In this document: piece by piece, positions 1-10,700 of the stretch
Position numbering within the stretch: the stretch's first letter is position 1
Layout of the letters: every line of letters starts with the position of its first letter
Assembly (NCBI GenBank): GCA_027625915.1
Contig: JANTQA010000036.1
Location: 5,291,001-5,355,000, forward strand
DNA length: 64,000 bases
Reading direction: 5' to 3'
Origin: Anaeramoeba flamelloides
Lineage: Eukaryota; Metamonada; Anaeramoebidae
Notes under the pieces: generated by a model
Told to the model about the DNA's origin: nothing
Databases searched by the model: none
The model's input: the letters and a program-made list of their open reading frames with translations, nothing else
Made by a program: the position numbers and the translations under genes

Positions 1-2377
1 GGGTGCTAAGGGATATATATATATATATATGATATAAATATTAAATATTAAATCAATAGACAAAAGAAATTCATTTCTTTAGGAAAAAATTAAAAGTTTG
101 ATATGAATAATTTTCCAAATATTTTTATCACAGCAATTGAAAATACTTGAAAAAACAAAAATAAAAAATAAACACCAAAGAGATAGACCCAATTGCAATT
201 TGAATAGTTCTGAATTATGATTTTGAAAAAAACAGTGTTTTTTTATGAGTGAGATTCTTGGAATTTTTTTAGATCATCGAGATTTATTATTTCATTTTTT
301 TTTTTTTGATGATTAGTTATTTTTATCTCGAGACTGATAAAATCCTTAACTCGGTCATTTATGAATGATTACAAAATCACCACAATAATGGACAAAATAA
401 AACTAAATTGATTATGTACTGAGAGAAAATAATTTGTTTAAATTGAAGGAATTTAACACTTTGAAAATTTAAAAAAAGAAGAAAGTAATTTTTTTTTGTA
501 ATGTGATTTTTTGGCATTATGTATTATTTGAAATCTTTTTTAAAAAATATATTTTTAACCATTGAATTTCTTTGGATCTTTTTTTTTTTGTAATTTATTT
601 GTTTTTAATAAAAAAATAAGTGAAATTTCACAAGATATTTTTTTATTTTTGTCCCTTATCTGAGTAAGGAACTATGCAAGATAAATAACAAAATCTTTAA
701 AACCTATTTATAAAACTATAAACTAGTTATTTTGGGGACTAATATTTTTCAAATAAGTGAATTATTTTTTATTTGTTAAACTGAAAAAATTATTCGATTT
801 ATTATTTTATTTAATTTTAATCTATAGAGTTTATAAAATCCACAATCAAGAATAACATGTTTTCTTATAAAATGGAGAATAATTATTCAACTGAAAATGA
901 AAAAAAAAAATAAATAAAAAACAAATAAGCGGAAATAATAAATAAAAATTATTTAATTCTATTTGAACAATAACAAAATTCGATAATTAAAATTATAATT
1001 AAAAAATATTATGTATACAAACATTAGTTCTATATTAAAAAAGAAAATAACTCTATCAAATTAATTTAAAATAAAAAAATGAAGGAATAGTTTTTTTCGA
1101 CAGTCAACTGAATTAAAAATGTAAAATTTTAAAATTTATTTCATATTTTTTGATTAACTATCTATCAAAACAAAAACACAATCCAAAAATTAGATTTATT
1201 AGTACAAATAAAATAGTTTTTAAAACAATAATTAAACCGAAATTTAAAAAATTTTTTTCCAGTTTTTCAAATTTGAGATTTTAAATTAAAACTTGGAATA
1301 AAAGTGCATTTCATTCGAATTATTCTATTTTTTATTGTAATTAAAAATTAAAGATAAGAGTTTTAAATTTATTTTTATTCCAATTTGAATGATTTCAAAC
1401 CAAAACTAATTTATCCATAAACGAAAAGTTATAAAAAAAATAATATATTCAAGCAATTTTTAAAAAAGAAGAAATTATCAAATTTTTTTTTTGAGTATTT
1501 TTTCAACAAAGTAATGACTTTATTTTTACAACATTACATATTTATACTTGTGTCAATAAATTAAATTAGAACTTTACTCTCAGCCCTGTTTGAGTTCAGG
1601 AGAGGGGTTACAGGGTGTCACCAAACTCTCAACTTTAAAATAATAGAAAAGAACAGAGGAAAATCAAAATTTTTTCTCTATGTTTTTATATACACAACAA
1701 AACCTAGATGAAGTTTCTTTTTTTTTCATAAAACAAAAAAAAAAAAAGAAATTTTCTTTTTTTAATATCTAAAATTAAAAAGAGCTAACGGTAGTAGATT
1801 AGTACTAATCTGGTTATACAAATAATATTATTATTGTCATTATGTAAACTTTTTATTTTTATTTTCTTGTCTTCTTTGATTTATTTTGATAATATTTTCT
1901 TTTATCACTCCCTTCTCTCAAGATATAATTAACTAAATTTAACTTTTTCAAAAAAATAAAATTTTAAAAAACCAGGTACTAAAAAAAAGAACTTTTCTTA
2001 CAACCTGAACATCTTCCCAACTTACAACAGTATTATCCTTTTTTTAAAAGTGAAAAGTTTGAAAAAATGGGTTATATAAAACAATATCCACACTTTTTTA
2101 AAATCTTTATTTTTTTATTAAGTTTTAATTTTATCAATCTTAAAAAAAAAAAAAAAACACTTACTGATATCTTCAAATAACAGGCTTTAAGTTTTACTTC
2201 ATTTTTCATTTTGGAATTTTTTTTATCTTAGTTATGAATAAAGCATTGTATTGGTTTTAATATTATGAGGCTTTGTAAAATTAGTTGAGATTTTAAAATA
2301 TTCTTTGATAAGAACTGTGTTAAATTTAGAAGTAATCAAATTGATAAAATGTTTATTAAACTAAAAAAAAAATTTGA

Positions 2378-2621
2378 ATACTGATAAATTCAAATATATT
2401 TGATAAAATTTTTACTTCAATTTTCCATTTTGTAATCTCATATATTAACTTTTAAAACAACTCAAGAGAAAGAACCTTTTGATTCACAACCAATTTAACA
2501 AAGTTTTGTAACATTTAAAAGAATAAAATACTTTCTTCAAAGCTCGTGCCTAAAAAAATATGTTAAAAATGGGAAATGAAGTGAAAATTTTCAGATATTT
2601 ATTTGAATTTATCAGTATTTT
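2378..2621. repeat. Hairpin (inverted-repeat) element
   Basis: The left arm, starting TACTGATAAATTCAAATATA, is imperfectly complementary to the right arm, ending TTTGAATTTATCAGTATT. The arms are about 55 bp and the spacer is AT-rich. This is the layout of a non-autonomous inverted-repeat element. No second full copy was recognised; short related pieces with the GGGAAATGAAGTGAAAA word occur near 25640. Confidence 0.5.
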
Positions 2622-2738
2622 AATCTGTTAAAAAAAATTCAATACAAATTTTGAAAAGTGCTCACTTTTTTTTAAATATCTTGAATATTGTAACTTTTTT
2701 CAAATACCTGTACTGTTCTTTTTTATTTCATCCATAGT

Positions 2739-2940
2739 TACAATGAGTTTCACTTTTAAGACACAACCTTTCAACGAAATTTAAGGCATACACAAAAATT
2801 CGAAAATTAAGGTACAAAATTCAAATTCTAGTAATTTAAATTGTATATAAAAAAATTCTTAAAAAAATACTTTAATTTGAGATTTTTTATGCCTTGATTT
2901 TCATTGAAAGTTTGTGTCTTAAAAGTGAAACTGACTATAA
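2739..2940. mobile_element. TA-flanked palindromic MITE, family A, copy 1
   Basis: A 200-bp element that is almost entirely an inverted repeat. The arms read TTTCACTTTTAAG(A/G)CACAA and TTTGTGTCTTAAAAGTG, with the inner words AACGAAATTTAAGGC and GATTTTTTATGCC. It is flanked by TA. Three more copies lie at 5780, 18678 and 56357. TA duplication and CAGTCAG-type tips are what Tc1/mariner-derived MITEs show; the assignment to that superfamily is inference. Confidence 0.75.
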
Positions 2941-3401
2941 TTATTTTTTATTTTTTTTTCAGTCAAGTTGGTAATTTATAAGGAGGTCTTTCATAAATTG
3001 TTTAATTGTCAAACATTTAAAGAATACAATCGTATTCTTCAAAAACTAGAAAAAAAAAAAAAAAAAGGTAGATTTTAAAAAATTATTCACATCAATTACT
3101 GGAAATTTCAAAAGATCTTGAGTTTGAAGATAGAATAAACATTCAACACTTTGATCTTTGATAATGATCTGGAATAATTCAAAGAATAAAATAAATTATT
3201 GACCCTCAAAAGTTACAAGAAAAGGTAAAAAAAGATAAACAATTAAATGATTAAAATGCTGAACTTACCATACAAAAATTTAAATTTTTTTCTTACACTA
3301 AACAAGAAAATAAAAATTTCAAAAAGTTAATTATTTACTATTTTACAAAATATGTAAATTAGAAACAAATTATATAAAAAACATATATAATTATATTCTC
3401 A

Positions 3402-4547
3402 TTAAAAGCATTTCCTGTGTACAATAGAAGGGCCCATTTCTTGGTATTCTTCATTTGAGATGAGAAGGTCATTGAAGTTTGAAAGAGAGGCGAAGATTGA
3501 TCCGCCTACCCAGGGCAAGTTAATCCTTTCGTGAGCTGTAGGAATTATGTTGACTTTCATTTTTCTGGGTGCGAGTTTTTTGATTTCCTTTTTGAGTCTT
3601 TTTATAAACCCGGGAAACATTGACGATCCACCTGAAATGGCAATATTTTTGTACAGAATTGTGCGAATGTCTTTATCGCATTTCATAATTGATTCGTTAA
3701 TTAATTCGTGTATTCCTTTCTGTGTTAAATAGCTAAAAAAGGAAGGTTTGAAGAGCAATTCTGGAGCCCTAAAGCATTCGTTTCCCATTTGCAATCGTTG
3801 TCCATCGGGGAGTTCGTATGGCTTTTCATTTTTTGAGACGTTTAAAGGCGTCTTTTTCATTTCCTTCTTGAAATTATAGGCAACATAACAAAATTTTTCT
3901 TTAATGTCTTTGACAATCTCCTTTTCCGCGGGTGACGTGAAGTAGTGCTCTCTTTCTTCCAGAATTCTGATCAAATATTCCGTTATACTTTTTCCTCCAA
4001 TCTTGATTTGGCTTGTCAAATTGCTGATTGATTTGTCCTCATAGACAGGAACCGCCTGGGAGTACGTTTCCCCAAGGTCAAGAACAATACCTGTGCTCTT
4101 CCCCGAGGCATACAGCGAAAGGACAGAGGACTTTTCAAGGTACATCCCGGGGGTGTTAAATGTTTCAAACATGATTTGTGTAAGCAACTCGCGGTTCACT
4201 TTGCAATTGTATGCCTTTTCTGTTATCAGAACAGGGTGGCTTTTCGGGCAAATTTTGAGCTCGTCGTAAAAGGTATGGTTGAGGATTTTGTCCAGATCAT
4301 CCCAGTGGCACACCTTTCCGTGCTCAATGGGATACTTGAGCGACAAAATACCTCTTTTGTTGATCGCTTCTTGCCCAACATAATATTGCTTCTTCTCCAT
4401 CCCGATTAGGCAGTTGTCGTATTTTGGTCTCCCAATAATCGTTGGGAAGACACTTGTTGGTGAAACATCACCTGCAAATCCTGATTTGATCATTCCTGAT
4501 CCACAGTCAATGACAATTGGCTGGAATCTTGAATCTATTTTACTCAT
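3402..4547 (-). CDS. Divergent actin (altered catalytic site)
   Basis: A 381-residue actin-fold protein in one exon, about the length of canonical actin (375). The start is the Met in MSKIDSRFQP, the first Met that aligns with actin N-termini; an upstream in-frame Met (4574) would add an unaligned MFFIFILKT. Visible landmarks are phosphate loop 1 (CGSGMIKSGFAGD, 15-27), LKYPIEHG with the conserved His (about 76), MFETFNTPGMY (126-136), DIKEKFCYVA (214-223), ISGGSSMFPG (304-313) and the actin C-terminus GPSIVHRKCF. The hydrolysis residues differ: the actin Gln137 position is Ser140, the His161 position is Gln164, and phosphate loop 2 reads DLGETYSQ instead of DSGDGVTH. It is therefore predicted to bind nucleotide and keep the fold but hydrolyse ATP slowly or not at all. 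The exon is much GC-richer than its flanks. It could be called an actin-like paralogue rather than the cell's main actin; the C-terminus argues against a classical Arp. Confidence 0.93.
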   Translation of the reverse strand: MSKIDSRFQPIVIDCGSGMIKSGFAGDVSPTSVFPTIIGRPKYDNCLIGMEKKQYYVGQEAINKRGILSLKYPIEHGKVCHWDDLDKILNHTFYDELKICPKSHPVLITEKAYNCKVNRELLTQIMFETFNTPGMYLEKSSVLSLYASGKSTGIVLDLGETYSQAVPVYEDKSISNLTSQIKIGGKSITEYLIRILEEREHYFTSPAEKEIVKDIKEKFCYVAYNFKKEMKKTPLNVSKNEKPYELPDGQRLQMGNECFRAPELLFKPSFFSYLTQKGIHELINESIMKCDKDIRTILYKNIAISGGSSMFPGFIKRLKKEIKKLAPRKMKVNIIPTAHERINLPWVGGSIFASLSNFNDLLISNEEYQEMGPSIVHRKCF

Positions 4548-5779
4548 GGTCTTTAATATAAAAATAAAAAACAAAAGATGATTCTTATTTTGAAAAAAAC
4601 AATAAATGTCTTTTCATCAGAGATCAAAAATACAATGAAAATAATCACTTCACAACGAAGCGGTAACCAAACTACGAATTATTTTTTTTCACCATTAAGC
4701 AAATTTTAAAAAAAGGAAACTGGAAATTTTTTTTAATTTACAAAATAATTCAAGTTGTGGGAATACTCATCACAAGTTTGTCTTGGAAAATACTTTGATT
4801 GATCAAAAAAATAAACTTTAAAAATTTTTTATAATTGTTTGATTTGTGCTTGGGTATTAACTTAAGATCTTAAAAAATTCAAAGAACCGATTCATAAGAG
4901 TGATGTGTTTTATCAAATAAAAAAATGATTAGGTATTTTTTAAGAAAATTTAATCAACATTCGGCGAAAAATTTCATTTTTAAGAGTGATCAAAGTTAAA
5001 AATCTTTTGTTTTCAATTTGGAAGAATGATCAAGTGCCCTGAGGCGAGCTAGCCCCAATTTAATTTAAATTTATGAGTTGAAAATAGTTCTTAATTTAAA
5101 CTAAAGCAACAACCAAGATTATTTTGCTTTTATATTTTTGATACTGGTTTTTGAAATTCAAATGGTATAAAATTTCGGCAGATAATCATATTTTTAATTC
5201 GAAAAATCTCGGATTTGTTTTGGATTCTAATCTTATACAGCCTAGATCTGAAAAAAGAGCCCAAGGTATAATTAGAGTTTACAGAAATTACAAAGTGTTC
5301 CTTTTCAAAACACTAGTATGATCTTAAAAGAAAAAAGGAAAATTGTTGTAAATATATGTTTCAAACTCCAGTACGCTATTGGGTGTTTTCAGGTATTACC
5401 CCCGAAGATCCCAAATTCAAACACAATCAATAAACACCAAATATTATTGTTTTTTTTTTTTTTTTTCAAGGATAAAAACAATAAAAATTGATAAAATATT
5501 ATCTTCTTTTTGAAAATAAATTATTTATAATTCTGCGATAATACTAACAGACAACCTTTGAGTCGTTTTATTTTTTTGATTTTGGAAGAATAGATTAAAT
5601 AAAATTGACAAAATATTGATCGAAAAAATGAAAATCTTAGTATGTTTTTGTTTCAAAAGTGAAAATATAATGAGACTCAAGTACTGCACTCTGAAAAACG
5701 TTTTCATTGAGTATAAATCTATTGAGTTAATATGGATGTTTTCTTCTTTCCCCTTTAACATTTTTTTTTTTTATTTTTT

Positions 5780-5979
5780 TACAGATAGTTTCACTGTTCA
5801 GATACAAACTTTAAGGAAATTTAAGGAACAAAAAAATCCCAAATTAAGGCACAAAATTTGGAATTTGATTTTATGCTAATTATTTTATTAGAATTTGTAT
5901 TTTGTGCCTTAATTTGAGATATTTATTGCACCTTAAATTTTGTTGAAAGTTTGTGTCTTAAAAGTGGGACTGACTGTAA
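5780..5979. mobile_element. TA-flanked palindromic MITE, family A, copy 2
   Basis: Same arms as the copies at 2739, 18678 and 56357: ATACAAACTTTAAGGAAATT at the left and AAAGTGGGACTGACTGTAA at the right, with complementary inner words AATTAAGGCACAAAATTT and TTTTGTGCCTTAATTTGAG. It is flanked by TA and has no coding capacity. Confidence 0.8.
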
Positions 5980-6436
5980 TCTTTTTGTTCTTTGTTTATT
6001 AATAGGGTAAATATTTTGACAAAATTTAAGATTGTTTTTTGTTCATAATAAGAGTTTTGTCAAAAAAGTAGGTTGCCGTTTGTGACTCTATTTGAAAATG
6101 GAAAATCAGGAAAATGAATTAAAAAGTTTTTCCCTTTTATATTGCCAGGTACAACAAGTTTTTGAGCAATTGTTTTTTACTTTTTTTCATTTTTAAGATT
6201 CCCGATCAATGGAAAATAATTGTAGAAAATGTATTATTCAGAATTAGCTGTTTCGTTTAAATGTGGTTCAAAAAACATACCTTTAGAAGCTTATTACTTC
6301 TTTTAAAGTATTGGGCTGTGTTTGTGAAGTTTTGTATGATTTCTAAAAGTTGAGAGATTCTTGTTGGTGTTAGCAGTTCAATACTGATCAGAGTAGTCGC
6401 TCAATAAGATACTTTCGATTAAAAATTATGGGTTGC

Positions 6437-6790
6437 TGTTATCGAAAAAATAGTAAAAATTTATTGGGAAACTTTGTAAATCGGATCAAAACATCACAAT
6501 ATTTCGAACATTTTAAGAACTCAAATGAGGATAAAAAGCTAGTTTGAAGAAACTATGGCATCTAATTTAGATTTTCTTCTTTTCAATTTCATCAAGATCC
6601 TTCAATTAGAATGCCTTAACAAACAAATTAGATTTTTGATTAGCAAAGAGTGGTAAAAAGGAGTAAATAGCACATCTTTTGATACCGCGATTCGTAAACC
6701 CAAATTACGATGTTCTGAGATAATCCCGTGATATTTAATTTGAATTATTTTGTGGGCACTTGAGATAAATTGAATTCTTATTAAGGAACT
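6437..6790. repeat. Partial copy of the family-O transposable element
   Basis: Shares with 11830-12890 the words CTCAAATGAGGAT, AGATTTTCTTC, TTTCAATTTCATCAAGATCC and ATAATCCCGTGATATTTAAT (there CTTAATATTTAAT), in the same order. The copy at 11718 carries a 750-bp insertion between these blocks and this one does not, so it shows the pre-insertion arrangement. Confidence 0.6.
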
Positions 6791-6960
6791 AGTCTATATT
6801 ATTTTTTCTTTCGACCAATTTCTAAATAAGGGTTCCTTGTCTAGAAATAAGTTTAATATTGAAAATAAACTGGATTTTTCAAATCAAAATAATTAGCAAA
6901 ATTATTGTCTCAATCTCTATGAAATTTAGGTAAAAAACTTTAATAGAGATTCCTCCCTTA
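6782..6960. mobile_element. Small TIR element, family I, copy 1
   Basis: About 180 bp, starting AAGGAACTAGTCTA and ending GAGATTCCTCCCTTA. An inverted-orientation relative lies at 55400-55585 and shares ACCAATTTCTAAATAAG, CAATATTGAAAA-type and CTCAATCTCTAT words. The ends pair imperfectly (AAGGGACT..AGTCCCTT in the better-kept copy). No coding capacity. Confidence 0.55.
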
Positions 6961-7517
6961 AGGTTTACAATCCCTGAAATTTGAAAAAAATTATCTTGTG
7001 TCAGGTGTAATTAATTGTTAATTTGGTTCTTAGCTGGGGATCTTGTGCTTAGTATGAGTTTTAATAGTGGTTCAAAATGGCAATTTTTGACAATTTATTT
7101 TTTTTTTTTCCGAAATCTGAAAATGAAAAGTGTAAGATTTAGAAGCTGGAAGTTAAGTTATAAAAAAATGTGGTTTGTAGATTGTTGATTGAAATTTTTA
7201 ATTAGGTTTTGTTTTATTTGGTACTTTTAAAAAACAATTTTTTTTCCTTTGGTTAATTAACAAAAAAGTAAATAACAATTTTCTTCTACAACCCAAAAAT
7301 AAAAATTTATTCTTAAACACCTATCAATCTATTAATCTTACACTCTGCAATTCGGATTTCTGAAAAAAAAATAATAAATTGTCAAATATTGCCACTTTGA
7401 ACCACTATTAAAACTCATACCAAGTTCAGATCAATCAGATAAGAACCAAATTAACGTGTCACCATATCCTAATACATGACAATCTTATTTCAAATTTCAG
7501 GGATTGTAAACCTTAAA
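6959..7517. mobile_element. Inverted-repeat element with about 140-bp arms
   Basis: The left arm TTAAGGTTTACAATCCCTG is answered by the right arm CAGGGATTGTAAACCTTAA, and further inside GTTTTAATAGTGGTTCAAA pairs with TTGAACCACTATTAAAACTC. Total length is about 560 bp with no open frame of note. It abuts the family-I element at its left, sharing the CCCTTA junction. Confidence 0.7.
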
Positions 7518-7738
7518 GAATCTAAACAACAAAACAAAAAAGTATAAAGCCTAATCAATTTAGGGAGACTTGCAACATAAAAATGTTAAAAATAGATTGG
7601 ACGAAATTCATTGAACAATAAATTCAAAAAGAAAACTCTTACTTATCCCAAAACAAAACCTAAAAGCCAAATTGTAGTTCATTGTACATTTGATCAAACT
7701 TTGAAACATTTTTTGTTATTATTTTGAACAATTTTTTG

Positions 7739-10700
7739 ATGGCTTTCCAACAATCTATTTTTAAGAAATTATGTGTTGGTGTCAGTTATAATAAACAAAG
7801 GTTTCAAAAAGATATTAACCAGTTCAAAAACACAAAACTTGAAAATGAAATTAAAAATGCATCAAATTTACCTTCTTTAGATTTTTTTGGATCTGAAAAA
7901 AAGAAGAAACAAAAGAAATCAAAAGAAAAGAAACAACAAACCAAAAAAAAAGAAAAGAATGAGAATAATAAAAAGAAAAAGGAAAAAGAACTGGTTATTG
8001 AAAAAAAAACAAAAGGAAAAGAAAAAGGAAAAGAAGAGAAAAAAGAAAAAGAAATTACCCAAGAACAAGTCGACTCCATTTTATTTGCAAGACAAATTCG
8101 AAACAAACATAAAATCAAGACAAAGGGAAATGATATACCAAATGCGATTGAGCATTTTGAAGATCTAAAAGGAAAAGTGAGTGCGTTGTTCTTACGAAAT
8201 ACTTTAAACGCTGGCTATACAAATCCAACACCAATACAAATGCAATCAATTCCTTCAATTATTCAAAAAAGAGATATTCTTGCTTGTGCTCCAACTGGTT
8301 CTGGTAAAACAGCTTCGTTTGTAATTCCCATTTTGTCAAATTTAAAGGTACCTTTTATTCTTTTCTTTGGTCCAAAACCTATAAATTTTTTTTTATTTTT
8401 AACAAGAATTACGAATACAGTATTATTTATTAATTTTTTTTTTTTTTTCTGTTTTGGATCTTACGCCCAAAAAAAATTTCCATGGATTGTTTTGTTTCGG
8501 AAATGTGACTTTAAAATTGAAACAACACCCATACCTTTAGTAATGTGAAAATACAGGTATCACAGAATTAATTGATTAATTTTTCATTTTCACACAGTTT
8601 TTCTATTTTATGAAAGAAAAACAAGCAAACAAACCGTACAAGTTAAGCGCTCACACACTAGATACACAAATTCTTTTTTTGTTTCAATGGGTATTGAAAT
8701 TTTTGAATTCCAAAAAAAATTAAAAAATATACTGTTTTTTGAAATTTAAAGATAAATCTTCAGATGAAAAATTGGCAATAGTAACCAAAGGTTACTTTAA
8801 AATTTTGGTTGTTTACCCACCATCCAAAATCAATCTTGTAAAGCGATTAGCCTCACCCTAGATTCTTCTATAATTAAAAAGTGTACATAATTGGGTGTAA
8901 ATGATATTAGGTTCCAATGGTTTCAAAGAGACTCTAAAAAATCTATGATAAATCTTATTGCACAATAAATTTTTATATTTTTTACTAAAGATCAAATATT
9001 AAAATTGTACATTTTTAAAAATTATTTAAAAATTCTTTACCAAATCTCAAAATAGAAAACCCAAAATACAGTATTCTGATATTTAATATTTTAAATTTAG
9101 AACTTCCAAAATTAACTATTTTTTGTAATTTTTTTAATTTCAAAGATTAACTCAAGAATTATCAACATAAAAAAACCCAAAAGAATGATTAGTTTTGTAA
9201 CCTTTTTACTAAAGCAAATTGTAGCATCAATATATTCCAAATATTAAGGAAATAATTTGTCAAAAGAATCTCTGGGTTAATTATTTAATTTTTGAAAAAA
9301 ATTGAATTTGGTACCCAATCTTTAATTTCGAGACAAATTTTTGAAATATATTTTGCAACTTTGAAGTCTGAATATTGATCATTAAACTTTTAAATTTATG
9401 GAGAAATGCAGATTTTTTTCTGAAATTCTTTGGGTTTTTTTACTAATACAAAGATCATTTTTAATTGATGAGGATTAACAAATAGTAATACTTGACTAAT
9501 CGATTTTTTAGAGACATTTGAACCATATGAAATAATGTTATTTACACCCAATAACAACTCAATTTTAATCTTAGACTTCTCCTTGGTAGACGCTAATCCC
9601 TTAAAAAACCAAAAAAAAAATTTCCAATATAACCAAACAAAATTTCACAAAATTAGGTTTGAAATAATTAACCATCATTTCAAAAGAGATCTTTTAAAAT
9701 TCCCATTGTTTTTAAAATTTTTGAGATCTAGGCTTTCGTCAAATTTAATAAGTTTGATTAGTTTTTTATATTCTGTTTTATTAAGGTTTTTTAGTAAATT
9801 TCCATTTTCTCAAGTTGAAAATATTTTTAATAGGTAATATGTTGATTTCATTTCAATAAGCAAAAACCGGAGTGGAACTTTGAATTTTAAATATCATTGT
9901 AATATGAAGATTAATTAGAGTATCAAAATTCCAGAGAAGTACATTGTTAGATTAGATTATCATAATTCAAAAGTGATTTTTAATTTTTAATTTAAATAGT
10001 CTGTTTTGTAAACTTGACTTTCTCTTTTTTTGTTATTTTTTTCTAAAAAAAAAAAAGTTAAAATATTTTTTTTTTTTTTATTATTTAAGGGAGGGGTTAT
10101 TGACCCCTCTTATTTGCCGTTAGGTTTTCCATAATTTAAAAGAATTAAGTTAAATCTTTGATTTTACTCTATTCTTTTGAATTCTGGAAAACCTAGGCAC
10201 TTGACGGCACTTGAAGGAAACTTTTCCAAATTCCTAAATTTTTATTTAGGAATTTTATTAAAGATTCAAAAATAAGTTTATTACCCACTAAGGCTAATAA
10301 GCAGGATGAATCCTTTTTTATAATAATATTCGAAATATTATTATTATTTAATATATTCGATATAATAATTTTACTTAATTCAGATATCCAGATTTTGCGA
10401 TTATTTTAATAGGCCGGGCAGTTACATCGAAGAAAAGTTAAAATATTAAAGTATTTTTTTTTTGTTCTTGAAAGAATTTAAAAAATAATTTAATGTTTTT
10501 TTTGTTATTAAAAATAAAATAGAAAACTTGCCTTAAATATTGATAATTAGTAATATTAAAGAGAATAAAAACAAAAACAAACATCATTAGAAGTTTATTT
10601 TCAATGATTTTAGAAATTTTGAAAAAATTCGAATATTTTCCCTTTTCGACTATTTTGGACATTTTGACACTTTCCCAAAAAAATTAATCATTTTTTAACA

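Larger units (their letters stand above)
1..3401. other. Gene-free AT-rich region downstream of actin
   Basis: No supported gene. It is dominated by A/T homopolymers and short AT-rich open frames with no domain signal. It holds one hairpin element at about 2378-2621 and one copy of the 200-bp TA-flanked palindromic family at 2739-2940. A locally GC-richer patch at 1568-1625 can form a short hairpin but does not fold as a tRNA. The first 17 bases recur at 58923. Confidence 0.7.
4548..7738. other. Intergenic spacer between actin and the helicase
   Basis: This is the divergently transcribed gap between two genes and must hold both promoters, but I see no recognisable promoter motif. It contains MITE family A copy 2 (5780-5979), a partial copy of the element found intact-but-interrupted at 11718-13660 (6437-6790), a 180-bp element (6782-6960) and a 560-bp inverted-repeat element (6959-7517). 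The open frames in it are low-complexity and unsupported. Confidence 0.7.

Noticed and set aside
1568-1625. GC-richer patch resembling a structured RNA or tRNA
   Set aside because: Only one short stem (CCCTG/CAGGG) forms; no T-loop or anticodon arm.
4176-4409. Plus-strand open frame opposite the actin gene
   Set aside because: Shadow of the actin codons; no domain, and the minus-strand frame is clearly the real one.
7804-8168. Phe-rich minus-strand and Lys/Arg-rich alternative plus-strand frames at the helicase linker
   Set aside because: Produced by the AAG/AAA-rich linker of the helicase exon.
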